From Doryteuthis pealeii (lineage: Eukaryota; Mollusca; Cephalopoda; Myopsida; Loliginidae): 64,000 nt of DNA. Made by a program: the position numbers and the translations under genes. The stretch spans positions 62,145,497-62,209,496 of the forward strand of contig CM042145.1 of NCBI GenBank assembly GCA_023376005.1. Direction: 5' to 3'. Below are positions 1-10,269 of the stretch, piece by piece. Under the pieces are notes generated by a model. It had not been told where the DNA came from. It made no database searches and saw nothing but the letters and a program-made list of their open reading frames with translations. Numbering within the stretch: the first letter of the stretch is position 1; every line of letters begins with the position of its first letter.

Positions 1-10
1 TATATATATA

Positions 11-257
11 TAAGGAAAATGGGATTGGAATGAATCCGACAGAATGAGATAAAATAAGGAATGAAAGAACAAAACTCAGACAAAAATGTGTAGTATTTCC
101 GCTTCCTCAAGCCTTTATTGAATCATTAGGATTCAATAAAGGCTTGAGGAAGCGGAACTTAACATTCCAGCGAAATATACTACACATTTTTGTCAGAGTT
201 TTGTTCTTTCATTCCTTATTTTACCTCATTCTGTCGGATTCATTCCAATCCCATTTT

Positions 258-262
<5 letters not shown>
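11..262. repeat. Long palindrome (foldback element) in TA repeat
   Basis: Left arm 11-124 and right arm 130-262 are near-perfect reverse complements around a 5-base spacer (125-129). The right arm carries about 20 extra bases near 160-180 with no partner on the left. Both ends merge into TA repeat, so TA may be the target site. The open frame starting at 144 is only a by-product of the right arm. A transcript would fold into a hairpin of over 110 base pairs. Confidence 0.85.

Positions 263-288
<26 letters not shown>
261..288. repeat. TA microsatellite
   Basis: About 14 TA units directly abut the right arm of the palindrome; the matching TA tract on its left starts the window. Confidence 0.9.
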
Positions 289-293
<5 letters not shown>

Positions 294-457
294 CCAAACT
301 TGTTGGTAAATCCTCGCGGTGAGAAATCTATTGGTACAATATTTTGGCCTAAAGAAAAAACAATTTATATGCATATATATATATATTCATACAAAACCGC
401 CAGTAGACTAAAGCTAATAAGTAAAAAGTGCTCAATACCTAAGTAGAGCAAATAATA

Positions 458-590
458 AAGATAAACCTAATGAGTCAGACGAACCTACTAAGTTTCGCTT
501 AATGCTCTTCAGGGCTAAGATCTGACTCTTAGCCCTGAAGAGCATTAAGCAAAACTTTTAGTAGGTTCATCTGACTCATTAGATTTATCT

Positions 591-591
<1 letters not shown>
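458..591. repeat. Second long palindrome next to TA repeat
   Basis: Arms 458-520 and 527-591 pair almost completely around a 6-base loop. Core text AGGGCTAAGA / TCTTAGCCCT closes the hairpin. The right end runs into TA repeat. Sequence differs from the palindrome at 11-262, so it is a separate element. Confidence 0.85.

Positions 592-659
<68 letters not shown>
591..659. repeat. Compound TA/CA microsatellite
   Basis: A TA tract passes into a long CA tract, ending at 659. Confidence 0.9.
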
Positions 660-662
<3 letters not shown>

Positions 663-1248
663 GTACAGTGTATAATCTTAACTCCTCATCTGAGAAATTC
701 CAACAAAAGATACGTAGAGTTTAGATTAAGGAACGGACACTTTTGTTTTGTTTTTTTACATGTTTCACATGAACTATAAAGTAGTTTTCTAAATTTGCTG
801 ATAATGAGAATTCTAAAAAGAATGAGTTACACTAAGTTTTTTTGCCTATTAGTAATTTTTCAAAGTAGAACATCAAAAATGAGAGAAGCTAAAAAAGAAC
901 ATGTTTGTAGTTATTATAAATTTAGAAATGAGATATTTAAATCAAAATATCATGTCACTTAGATAAACGCTTTTCACTTGTTTCTTATTAACAAAGTTTT
1001 TAGATATAAAAAAAAAAACAGATCAAAAATATTTTTGTTTTAATTTTTGAAACAAAGAATTATTAATAACAGATAAAAGAACAAAACCAGGAAAACAAAG
1101 AAATTCAAAGAATTGGTGCAAAAGTTCTAATAATAACCTTTTCTGTAGACCTAACATAAAATATGAACACCATATGGAACACCGATAAGAAAAGACATTA
1201 TGCTTAAAACTCAAAAATGCAAGAAGACATACCCCAATTCAGATGGTA
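660..1248. other. Unassigned AT-rich sequence
   Basis: No gene, RNA or repeat family recognised. Open frames here are short and low in complexity. Confidence 0.5.
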
Positions 1249-1601
1249 CTAGCAGGACCTGTGGATACACCATGGTATGATAATTTAACCATAACAACGT
1301 TTGATATATTTACTTAAGAGCTATTACAAAATAGCTCAATAGGTAAAAAATATAATAATCTTGATTTAACTCTATTTTTCTTTCTTTTCATTGTTTCATT
1401 ATGTTCGATTGAAACAGATTAGTGTTATTGCTTCCACACGCTCACCCCCTCTACCTATATTTTTCTTATATTTTTTCTGTGGAGCATTTACTTTTTCTTC
1501 ACTTTCTTTCTAATAAAAATGGAATAATCCATTATTTAGATGAGGTGGCAACACTCATAAGAAATAAGAACTTGCAGATAAGCAAAACCAGATAATCAGG
1601 A
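1249..1601 (-). mobile_element. HelA non-autonomous Helitron, 5' truncated
   Basis: The minus-strand 3' end reads GGTCCTGCTAG followed by T. The usual hairpin is degenerate here (TGGTGTATCCACAG). The body matches other HelA copies up to the segment with GATAATCAGG, then the I-element begins. The outermost 5' end (TCTATATTAATACTC) is missing. Confidence 0.7.
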
Positions 1602-2012
1602 TGGTTTGATTTCTTTGTTTAGTGGCATATCCACATTTATGGGTTATTTAATGCCAAAGTTATCTTTGTAGAAGAACAGGGATGGCACTATTTAACTTAT
1701 AGCTGGGAGGATGAGGGGGTTCAAACTCACTTAGCAGGATGAATGGTTGGTTGATCGTTGTGGCAGCATTCACCCAGGGTTGTGCCTGCTCCATCTATAG
1801 AATTTACTGAGTCCTTCACAAGGGCCGACCATGCCTGGCGATCTGATGCAAGCAAATAGGTGATCTCCAGCCAGTCATAGTTCCAGCAGCGCAATCCGTA
1901 GACATGAATCAGCCCTCACCATCATTATACCACGTCTCTGGCAATCGTTTCATGGATCTATCCTCCTTAACAGGATGTCACACTCTAGCACGTTAGCCAC
2001 TACACCATGGTG
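1602..2012 (-). mobile_element. I-element / LINE tail composite
   Basis: On the minus strand, a tRNA-like head near 1985-2012 contains TAGTGGCTAACGTGC, similar to an A box. It is followed by a stretch translating to DWLEITYLLASDRQAW and ALVKDSV, which resembles the C-terminal part of non-LTR retrotransposon proteins. The conserved tail then follows (AACTTTGGCATTAAATAACC ... ATATGCCA) down to 1602. The same middle occurs at 37613-37930 and the tail at 5010-5142 and 59663-59760. It may be two relics fused. Confidence 0.55.
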
Positions 2013-2211
2013 ATTCCTTCCTCCAATTCAGTTGAAGAAGCAGACAAGTGACAACTAGGTTTAAGGTTCTAAGTTACTATCAAGATTATCCTAGCATTCT
2101 TTAAAGTATATTTAGTTACATGACAGCCACGAGTTCAATCCCTGGGTTAGGTAGTACAACATGTCGCTCTTATTCAGTAGCAAAGATAGACAAGCAACAT
2201 CTCAAGGACAA

Positions 2212-2352
2212 ATTAAATAGGATAAATTAACTGATACAAGATATCTTCCTTCTAAACACAGATGAGAAAATGAAAACAATGTATTCCTGTGGATTGAAAA
2301 AAAAAAAAAAAAAAAAAAAAACGCGCATCTCAATTTTAAATGAATTTTCCGA
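2212..2352. repeat. Left copy of ~130-base direct repeat around F-element
   Basis: Text beginning AGGATAAATTAACTGATACA and ending CTCAATTTTAAATGAATTTTCC recurs at 2785-2912 in the same orientation, directly after the F-element. This copy has an A tract of about 25 at 2297-2321 where the other has a G tract. Confidence 0.75.
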
Positions 2353-2784
2353 TTGTTGGTTGGATTCTATGGCATGATAACACTTGTTGGGTTATTTCAT
2401 GCTGAAGACATTTTGTTTTATTCATTCTTCATGGGTACTCAATTTTTTACTAATATTTTTGAAACTCATTTTTATTTTTTTTTATTTAAGCCATAGATGG
2501 GATCCTAACAGGTACAACGACTCTGGGTCAGTGTGGACCTGGGAGTAATGGTGATGAAGGGGTACTCCACACTCCAGAAGTGAAACTTCACCACCAGATA
2601 GAGTTTAACGTCATATACAGGACATTAAGATCCTCAGCCACTGCCTTCTATCACATATATGATAAAAAGGGTTGGGGTTTGCCATACAGGCAATAGAATC
2701 AGGACAATCATATAGGTGCTAGGGCTTGACATAACCAACCGATTGATCACATGGGGCACTCTCTGACCACTTGTCTAGCCTCAA
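2353..2784 (-). mobile_element. F-element copy
   Basis: Contains the shared tail (GGTTGGATTCTATGGCATG read on plus) then the body landmarks CATAGATGGGATCCTAACAG, GGGTCAGTGTGGACCTGGGA and GATAAAAAGGGTTGGGG. It ends at GTCTAGCC. It sits exactly between two copies of a 130-base direct repeat. Confidence 0.75.
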
Positions 2785-2912
2785 ATTAATTAGGATAAAT
2801 TAACCGATACAAGATATCTTCCTTTAAGATATGGATAAGAGAATGAAAACCATGTCCTCCAGTGGATTGGGGGGGGGGGGAAAGATGCTCTCAATTTTAA
2901 ATGAAATTCCCC
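2785..2912. repeat. Right copy of ~130-base direct repeat
   Basis: Matches 2212-2352 with scattered differences. The homopolymer at 2869-2880 is G instead of A. This is too long for an ordinary target-site duplication. Confidence 0.75.
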
Positions 2913-3325
2913 GAAGGTAGTGACTATGATAACCAAGATGAGGAGGAGACTGAATAAATCAGTTGTGTAACTATTTCAAAAAGTTAATTTGCAGTTAAGT
3001 AACTTGTAATTAGAAAAATAAACAAAGAGTCTTTTTGTATTATTAAGAAAAAAGATTTATAAAACATCATTTTCAAAAAATAAAATTATAGCAAAAGGGC
3101 AAATTTAAATCCTGAATGAATGGATTAAAATATTCATTCTCAATAATGAATATCTTGGATCGGTAATCAATTTTCTAAAGAATTCAAGACTGATGCATTT
3201 CATTCCATTGGAAAAAGGTTAAAAGAAGTAGCATGCTTTTATTTAGAGTTTTTCTCTTCAAGATTTCTATAATAAGTGAATAATGAAAAAGTAAAACAAA
3301 ATTTTTTCTATATCAAAAAAAGCGC
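2913..3325. other. Unassigned AT-rich sequence
   Basis: Nothing recognisable on either strand. Confidence 0.5.
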
Positions 3326-3503
3326 CTGGTGGTGGTAGTGTTGTTGTTGTGACGGCAGGGTCAGTTGAGCCGGCTCCAACCAACGAATTCCCCGTATCCC
3401 GTATAAACAAGATTGTTAGTGAATTCAGGAAAAGAGTAACAAAGGAATAGGAAATTCACAAGTGGTCCCCAAATCCTGCATGCATATATTCCGGTCAGGG
3501 GAA
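3326..3503 (-). mobile_element. G-element, 3' portion
   Basis: Minus strand reads CCCTGACCGGAATATATGCA, then GAATTC..., then GGCTCAACTGACCCTG, ending in an AAC/ACC-rich tail. The same order of blocks occurs at 12164-12524, 39767-40815 and 63673-63985. Confidence 0.7.
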
Positions 3504-3926
3504 GGTTTTGGTTTTGGTTGGTTGGGTTTTTACGCATGTCAACCCCTTGGGTTATTTTATGCCGAATACTTCTATTGGTAATTAGGTATTCAAAAATGTT
3601 TAATGCCAACAAAGTTTTGAAAGTTTTATTTTTAATGGATAATACAATTTTGTTTATAAACTCATGTTTTCTATTTAACCCATAGTGGGACCCTAACAGG
3701 TACTACCACTCCGAGTCAGAGTGGACCAGGGAGCAATGGTGATGAAGGGGTGCTCCACATTCCCCAAACCTCCAAAACTGGAACCTCACCATCAGATAGA
3801 GTTTAACGTCATTCCCAGGACATGTAGACCCGCAGCCACCACCTTCTAGCACCCATATGATAAAAAGGGTTGGGGATTGCCATAAGGGCAATAGGGTTGG
3901 GAAAATCATATAGGTGCTAGGGCTTG

Positions 3927-3927
<1 letters not shown>
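3504..3927 (-). mobile_element. F-element copy
   Basis: Begins at the shared tail (TTGGTTGGTTGGG) joined directly to the G-element, and runs to GTGCTAGGGCTTGA where a TA repeat takes over. The minus-strand open frame at 3703-3909 lies wholly inside this copy and is not evidence of a host gene. Confidence 0.75.

Positions 3928-3974
<47 letters not shown>
3928..3974. repeat. TA microsatellite
   Basis: Starts at the exact point where the F-element body ends. Confidence 0.9.
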
Positions 3975-3975
<1 letters not shown>

Positions 3976-4036
3976 CATTGAAATAAATATAACTATTTTA
4001 AGAATTGTTTTAACCTGGGCATTTATAAGTTTTTAA

Positions 4037-4254
4037 AAAGTTGCCAGAGTGGCCTATTGTCGGTACCAGTCAGAGAGCAAGGGAGTCTAGCGCTAAACCA
4101 ATGAGATTGTTCTGATGAGGTGGAGCACCGTCAGCTCCTGACTTTACCGTAAAGATCAGATTACCCGAGTCATGCTACTCATGCGCTGAATTGGTGGGAA
4201 CCAATATTGAACCTGGAATCTTATGATTCCCAGGTGAGGGCTAAAACACTGAGC
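4037..4254 (-). mobile_element. SINE-E (tRNA-derived)
   Basis: Minus strand carries the tRNA-like head (CTCAGTGTTTTAGCCCTCAC, GATTCCAGGTTCAATATTGG as B-box region) followed by the body with GCTACTCATGC-type and CTCCCTTGCTCTCTGACTGG blocks shared with four other copies. It is divergent, so probably old. Confidence 0.7.
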
Positions 4255-4354
4255 TTCCAGTAAAAAGTTTTGCATTAGTAAAGGCCCCAATAAACAAGAC
4301 TTGATACTTTTGATGAAAAAAAAAAAAAAAAAAAAAAACAATTAGAAAGGTATT

Positions 4355-4845
4355 TCTTTTACAATCACACAGGTAAAAAAACAAAAAAAAAAAATTGAAT
4401 TTTTTGTTGTTGGCACCTTTCCGTCCACTAAGGACGATGGAGTTGTGTCCAAAAAAAAATTTATTTTAAATAAATTATCTGCGCAAGTGACTGTGCAGGC
4501 CAATTCTTGAGTGACAGTCTTTGGTGCACTGACTGCAAACAAACTGATGCTTTCTGGGGCTGCTGTCTTTTCTCCCTCTTTCTGGCTCTCTTTGCTGTCA
4601 AGGCTACTCTCCTCTCCGCTTCACGCCTTGATTAACGTTAAGGAGCCAGGGTGCTTGATTTTTTTTGCATCTAACTCCCATGTGATTGTGCCAATGTGGA
4701 ATATCCTCATTTCCCTCCCGAAGTCATCTTTAAAATGTAGGCGTGGTCTACTTACCGAAGACAGACACTTTGTAGGCACGCAGTTTTGTTTTCTTGGTGA
4801 GACTAGCATTATTCCAGACTCTCTTGCTCAGTTTGGCCATGAAAT
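4355..4845 (-). pseudogene. LINE ORF C-terminal relic
   Basis: Minus-strand translation gives LSKRVWNNASLTKKTKLRAY at about 4845-4780, then RLHFKDDFGREM and TWELDAKKIKHPGSLTLIKA around 4745-4621. After a stop come GEESSLDSKESQKEGEKTAA and a CTVTCAD end. This block order matches the C-terminal region of non-LTR retrotransposon reverse transcriptases of the RTE/Jockey-like group: the end of the RT, a conserved R-FKD segment, then a zinc-finger-like terminus. Stops, deletions and a lost YG-box segment show that it is dead. Plus-strand open frame 4511-4870 is its shadow. Confidence 0.6.
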
Positions 4846-4930
4846 TGAATTTACAAATACAAATATATAATTACTCAGATGAGCATTTCCATGTAAGACT
4901 GGAATGCAGCCAATAAACAAAAGAGGGAGT

Positions 4931-5142
4931 CCTCGGGGGGTAGTGGCTAAGATGCTGGACTGCAACACCATAGCAAGAGAGTTCAAGCTTTAGTTGTGCT
5001 ATTCAATTAGCTTTCAAAAAGGTATAAACCTCTTCATCCCCAGGTATAGGTTGAATAGTACGGCTGCTGTTATTCTATAAGGATGGCTTTGGCATTAGAT
5101 AACCCACAAAGGGTGATATGCCATTAAATAAAGAAACCAAAC
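4931..5142 (+). mobile_element. I-element SINE copy
   Basis: A tRNA-like head has an A box in TAGTGGCTAAGATGCTGG and a B box in GAGTTCAAGCTTTAG. The body contains CCCAGGTATAGGTTGAATAG and the tail GGCTTTGGCATTAGATAACC ... GATATGCCATTAAA. The tail is the same module found inverted at the start of F-elements. Confidence 0.7.
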
Positions 5143-5553
5143 TAATGAATAAATGTCATTTACTCCAAAGTTTATTTCATGTACACATCCAAAAACTATT
5201 GATAACTTTATTATTATTACTACAAACATACACATTCAGCAGAAAAGCTAGGATCATCAAAAAATAACATATGTAGAGTATTATATAAGCTACAAGTAAA
5301 TAGAACTCTTGAGAGACTCTCCCATAAACTCAAGTGATCAACAGACAGAAATACTTTTGATATATTTTAATAATATTGTTATTCAAGTAAAAAAATAAAA
5401 AATCAACATATGGTAAGATTCAAAAAACTATTAATATACCTAATAAGTAGATATAATGCAGTTATCATCAATATATTATTAGAATATAAGTAAATATAAT
5501 AAAGTGGATTTGTTTGAGAAAAATATATTAGGACTATAAATATTGGTCCCAAA
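5143..5553. other. Unassigned AT-rich sequence
   Basis: No features recognised. Confidence 0.5.
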
Positions 5554-6027
5554 CATTAATACTCATATTCCTTAATTGTACAACCATTATCATATTGCAA
5601 CACCTTCTGGTTAAAAATGAGACCATCCAAATCATCCAATAAAATGCAAAAATATAAATCCTGATTATCTGGTATTGCTTCTGCTGATTTTTTTTTATTT
5701 CTTATTAGTGTTGTCACCTCAGTTAAATAATGGACCATTCCATTTTTATTATAAAGAAATAAGGGGAAGAAAAAGAACATGCTACACAGAAAAAATAAAG
5801 AAAGAAAGAAAGAAAGGGGAACACGAGAGAGAGGGGGGGTGATCACGTGGAAGTTATAGCGCTAATCTGTTTCAATTGAACATAATGGAAAGAAGGAAAG
5901 AAAGAAAAAAGAGTGAGAGAGTTAAATACTCTTTACATATTGAACAATTTTTTAATAGCTCTTAAGTAAACATATCAAATGTAATAATCAAATTATTATA
6001 TTGGAGTATATCTACAGGTCCTACTAG
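5554..6027 (+). mobile_element. HelA non-autonomous Helitron, near full length
   Basis: Starts ATTAATACTCATATTCC and ends AGGTCCTACTAG (CTAG 6024-6027) followed by T. The usual hairpin before the end is degraded here. It has an internal purine-rich stretch (AAGAAAGAAAG) and the conserved block AATAATGGACCATTCC. No coding capacity. Length of about 474 matches copies at 36438 and 60257. Confidence 0.8.
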
Positions 6028-6400
6028 TAAATAGTTATTCCTTTTAAACAGATTTGTATAAAAAGAAACTAAAATATTATATTGATTTAGTTTTCCGGAT
6101 TATTCTAATTAATTTAATTAATTGAAAAATAAAAAAATAAGCATATAATATGCAATCAATTCCCTCGTTCATTTTTATGATTTATTAACTATTAATTACA
6201 TAATTATTTCTGTTTTTCTTAAAAAATAAAAAGAATAAATAGGTAAGAATCCATAAAGCTTCGTTATAATTAGCATTTTGAAAAGGATTATAATATAAAT
6301 TTTATAAATAGAAAGCGACTTGACATTGCTATAAAAAAAAGTAGCATTTATGTTAAATATAAAATGATATTTCAGTCAAATTATTATTAACATTGCTAAA
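6028..6400. other. Unassigned, very AT-rich sequence
   Basis: Nothing recognised. Confidence 0.5.
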
Positions 6401-7050
6401 TCTTATTATAATGGAGATTATGTATGTCTGTAACCACTGATGTCACGATTTCCTTAGTTATTTAAGTTATTTTCTCAACGATGATGAATTGGTCATTATT
6501 TAATCTTAATTAGCATTTATTTTATCAACAATGTCTCTATTAAAGTCTAGCCAAGTTAGATTTGGCTGCAAAACAGCATATATTATTAATGCATTTAAAA
6601 TCTTGGAATATGTAATATATATTTCTAAGAAATAAAGATTAGCATAGTATATGGTGGGAATAATTTGCATAATGATTTTAACAAAACTGGGTTTAATAAA
6701 TAACTTTGCTGTTTAAACAGAAGCATTGCATCCAACAAAGCCTTCATCAGATGATGACTCTGGGTTCAGGCATGGTTTCGGGGCCGAAGCATCATTACCA
6801 CTAACCCAGAGCACCCCAGCAGTATCTCACGATACCACCAGACTTTGTTGGTTTGTTGTAACACTGCGGAATCGCCATATCCACACTGATTTGATGTATT
6901 ATTTGTTACCGATTTCTAATACTATCATGTTGTTCTCAAACATATATAAGCAATCCTATATATATAATTTTATATAGAAATCAATTAGAATAACATTTTA
7001 TTACATTAAAAATTAAATACTTGAACCCAGGTGGCACATACTTTTGCTAG
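6401..7050 (+). mobile_element. HelB non-autonomous Helitron with internal insert
   Basis: 5' end TCTTATTATAATGGAGATT is preceded by A. The 3' end TTTTGCTAG (CTAG 7047-7050) is followed by T, as expected for Helitron insertion into AT. Internal blocks AATATATTTCTAAGAAATAA and TGGGTTTAATAAATAACTTT match the copies at 17758 and 55165. An extra segment at about 6711-6896 is absent from those copies. The 3' hairpin (ACCCAGGTGGCAC) is degraded. Confidence 0.8.
6711..6896. other. GC-richer cargo segment inside HelB
   Basis: This stretch interrupts the HelB alignment and is clearly richer in G and C than its host. It holds two nested inverted pairs: CCAACAAAG near 6730 with CTTTGTTGG near 6845, and CTCTGGGTT near 6760 with AACCCAGAG near 6804. 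One open frame crosses it on plus (from 6726; PTKPSSDDDSGFRHGFGAEA). It could be a small MITE, or a captured exon fragment. No family recognised. Confidence 0.5.
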
Positions 7051-7465
7051 TAAGGATAAGAGACTTTAAATAAATCCATAGATAGATGTTAAATGACAGA
7101 TTGCATAAAACATTAATATATAATTCATTACACATTAAAAAGAATCTGTTAATGTTTATCTAGAGTTTCAAAACTTAATCAATCAATAACAACATGGACA
7201 GATTTTATGTACATGCATTTTATAAACAGGTGTTCTTTCCATGAGCACTGCTTTTATTTATATGTATATGTGTGTGTGTGTGTGTGTGTGAGCTTTGTAT
7301 ATTCAATCTTATACATTTGTATAGATATGTGAATGTAGATCAGTGTACATGTACAACTTGTTTAATCTTAAGATGGAAATGGTACAACTGCATTATTATT
7401 TCATATATGCTTCCACATTGCCAAGTCTTATGAATGCACACACACATATATATATATTATATATA
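7051..7465. other. Unassigned sequence with GT repeat
   Basis: A GT microsatellite lies at 7261-7290 and a short CA/TA tract near 7440. Otherwise nothing recognised. Confidence 0.5.
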
Positions 7466-7742
7466 CCAACCCCTCCACATGAGTATGATGCGACATGGTC
7501 AATTTGTTACGGAGAGTTTAACAGGTTTAAATTTAAATTAAATTTTCCTTCTCCTAGACTGGTTATCAAGCCATGGTTAAAGTGCCCAGTTTGCCCTACT
7601 ATTTACCTATAGCTGGAGGGTGAGTAGCTAGATGCATACCTTTCCCAGGGGTTTTAGCGTTATGTAAAATACAAACAGCCTCAACCAGGATTTTAATTCA
7701 AGTCACAGAGTCCATTTCCTACAACTAACCATTACACTACAC
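7466..7742 (-). mobile_element. SINE-D (tRNA-derived)
   Basis: Minus strand begins GTGTAGTGTAATGGTTAG (A-box region), then TTGAATTAAAATCCTGG as decayed B box. The body holds ATTTTACATAACGCTAA and CCTCCAGCTATAGGTAAATA, and the 3' end is ATGTGGAGGGGTTGGTATAT. The TA tract beside 7466 is its 3' tail. Confidence 0.75.
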
Positions 7743-7984
7743 GCGCGTGTATGTACATACATTAGCAAAGAACAAACCACCCTCTGGGCAGTGTAAAAAT
7801 TATTTTTTGAAAGACATTGCCTGAGGGGGTGGGAGTTGAAAATTCAATGCCAGAGAGTTTGTACCATAAGCAATTAAAATGCTCAAATTTATTAAGGGAG
7901 TAAATAAAATAAAACAATTTGAAATGGGAACTTAGTTCTGATAACTTGAAATATATATTAAAATAAAACAAACTATATATAAAT

Positions 7985-8165
7985 ATATAATACCGGGTAT
8001 GTAGTTATTAAACTTGCTTAAACAAACAATGTGGACCATCTAAGTTTGCATGCTCAAATTTCAAGTGTATTTACCTATAGCTGTTATGTCAATTTTGGGT
8101 AATGTGATGTAAGCAGTGATGTAGTTTCTGTTACAGACAAATAGAGATCTAATCTCCATTATTGA
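7985..8165 (-). mobile_element. HelB-like Helitron 5' fragment
   Basis: Minus strand starts TCAATAATGGAGATTAG, then CTGTAACAGAAACTACATCA and CTGCTTACATCACATTACC. The same subfamily occurs at 25700-25877. The 3' end is missing. Confidence 0.6.
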
Positions 8166-8213
8166 TACATACACACACACACACACACATATACACATAT
8201 ATATATATATATA
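8166..8213. repeat. CA/TA microsatellite
   Basis: Directly abuts the 5' end of the HelB fragment. Confidence 0.85.
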
Positions 8214-8349
8214 AGTTAATTTATCTGCTGTCTATTCTTAGAAAATAGTTATATTATTTAAAATATCTGAAATTAGAAAACTTATTTTACAATAAAATTT
8301 TGATCACAGAATCATTTTAAAATCTACTGCCTATCCTCTAAGAACCAGT

Positions 8350-8350
8350 T

Positions 8351-8408
<58 letters not shown>

Positions 8409-8413
8409 ATATG
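8350..8413. repeat. GT/TA microsatellite
   Basis: A GT tract is followed by an interrupted TA tract. Confidence 0.85.
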
Positions 8414-8473
8414 AGAAGTAAATAAACAATGTGTTTTGATATGGCTTTTTTTAGCCGACAATTTTTGGGAGAA

Positions 8474-8599
8474 TATGTGCTTAATTGAAGTTGTACCTAA
8501 TTTTGTTTAGCCTTACATTTGAATAGGTATTCCCGCCTAATTCATTAATTATCAATTAATTAATTTTCAAAATTAGGTACGACTTCAATTAAGCATATA
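8474..8599. repeat. Hairpin element
   Basis: TATGTGCTTAATTGAAGTTG at 8474 pairs with its complement ending at 8599; 31-base arms enclose about 60 bases. The right side runs into TA repeat. Confidence 0.75.
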
Positions 8600-9592
8600 T
8601 ATATATATATATATAGAGCAATAAAAATCCACATATTACTGAAGCATATAACTAAATACTCTGGAGAAAAATTAACTTTTTTAATCAAATAATAAATGTC
8701 TTGTCTGTTCACTCTGATGTGCAAATTGGGAATCTCAAAATTTGTGTTGGATTTTTTTTTTTACTACATTTTCCAAATGTATTTTTCTTTACTTCTTTAA
8801 AAAAATCTTATTCAATTTGAAGAGTAAATTATTTGAAAGGAAAAATTAATTAATAAAACTAAAAAAAGAAATTTAATGAAAAAATAAAAAAATAAATAAC
8901 ATGACTCACTCAAATAATTATGGATGAAGAGTCAACTAAAGTTTTTTCTAAGCCATGTTATATCATTCATAGAAATTAGAATCTATTTTATTACACATGA
9001 ACAGAGAGAGAGAGTAAATCAAAATATCTACTGATATACTAGTTTTTTTACTAGTCTAAATATTTGAAGTCCAAAAAGATTCACTCTTACCCCCACCTTT
9101 GAAATTTAATACATACAACAAGGGTTGACATGCTGTAAAAATCCAAAGAAAAAGAAAAAATTATTTATAGAAGATATTTATTAATAAATGGAGGAGGAGA
9201 AGGAGGTGGAGTAAAAAGATGAAGAAAACGAGGATATTAAGGAGAGGAAAGGTTTTGATAAAAAAAAAATAAATAAATAAATCTGAACCTTCCATTAAGG
9301 TGTGTGGGGGGGGGGGGTTATGTTTATAAATTAATGTTTCAATAAAGATTAATAATGAAAACTACTAATGACCAACCAACCAACCATTAATTAAAGATAA
9401 CCCTGCACTCTATTCTCATTATATTGATTTCCAATTATGACTCATTTGTTCCTTCTTTGCAGACAAAAACCTTCTTTAATGTAGGATAACACTCAGTGGT
9501 AGTGGGAGTGGGAGTGTATATAATATATACTAGCAGAGCTAAACGGCATTTAGTAAGTTAAAAATAACTCTTATCCACATCTATATATATAT
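8600..9592. other. Unassigned AT-rich sequence with F-tail scrap
   Basis: A scrap of the F/I shared tail (CAACAAGGGTTGACATGCTG) lies at about 9117-9140. A G tract is at 9307-9317. No other feature seen. Confidence 0.5.
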
Positions 9593-9620
9593 TTACCAAC
9601 CCCTCCGCACGAGCAGGATG
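9593..9620 (-). mobile_element. SINE-D 3' end scrap
   Basis: TTACCAACCCCTCCGCACGA matches the SINE-D 3' terminus. It joins HelB sequence directly at 9621. Confidence 0.6.
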
Positions 9621-9926
9621 CTAAATCAATAATACTAAGCACATATTTATCAAAATGAAATTTTAATATCAATATGCAAATTAGCCTTCCCATTTACACT
9701 GTAAACTGCTATTTTGTTATATATATAAATACAATTACATGTTATTAGTATGTAGATATGGTCAACAGTATTAATAATGTAAAACAATTTTATTAATAAT
9801 TGAGGTTTAAATAAGAATAAAATCATGGAGAATTACGTCACGTAAATAACAAAGGGAATTGTGACTTGAGTAGTAAAATAGTTTCGATTACAGACAAACA
9901 AACACACAATCTCCATTATAATAAGA
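9621..9926 (-). mobile_element. HelB Helitron 5' half
   Basis: Minus strand starts TCTTATTATAATGGAGATTG, preceded by A, then CTGTAATCGAAACTATTTTA. It contains the blocks ATTGTATTTATATATATAAC and TTGCATATTGATATT. The 3' half is lost at the junction with the SINE-D scrap. Confidence 0.75.
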
Positions 9927-10078
9927 TATATATATATATATGTGTGTGTGTGTATGTGTGCATATATGAGTGTGAGTGAGTGAGTGTGTGTGTGCATATA
10001 CGAGTGAGTGAGTGTGTCTGTGTGTGCATGTATGAGTGAGTGAGTGTGTCTGTGTGTATATGAGTGAGTGAGCGAGCG
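9927..10078. repeat. Compound GT / GAGT minisatellite
   Basis: After a TA and GT tract, a unit of about 42 bases with GAGTGAGTGAGTGTGTCTGT repeats three to four times. Confidence 0.8.
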
Positions 10079-10235
10079 ACAGGTGAGGATTCTGCTGTTG
10101 TTGCTTTTGGTTGTGTTTTTCCTTCTACCTTTAAATGGTTAACAGCTACAGTAGCAAAGAAGTTTAAATCCCGCCTCCACCAGAAAAAGAAAAAAAAATG
10201 TCACACCATTCTGTATCAGAAAAATTATATAGAGA

Positions 10236-10262
10236 CTAGCAGGACCTGTTTAAATGGAATAA
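10236..10262 (-). mobile_element. Extra HelA 3' terminus
   Basis: CTAGCAGGACCTG occurs here 34 bases before the same text at the end of the complete copy at 10270. Only the terminal bases match. Confidence 0.55.
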
Positions 10263-10269
10263 CTATTTA

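Noticed and set aside
144..446. 100-codon open frame on plus
   Set aside because: It is the right arm of a palindrome plus TA repeat (IYIYIY); no protein evidence.
3703..3909. Minus-strand frame resembling a small protein
   Set aside because: Lies wholly inside an F-element copy; its open state follows from the repeat's base composition.
4511..4870. 119-codon frame on plus
   Set aside because: Antisense of a LINE C-terminal relic whose minus-strand translation is recognisable.
9941..10078. Telomere-like GT-rich repeats
   Set aside because: GAGT/GTGTCT units are a local minisatellite, not the animal TTAGGG repeat.
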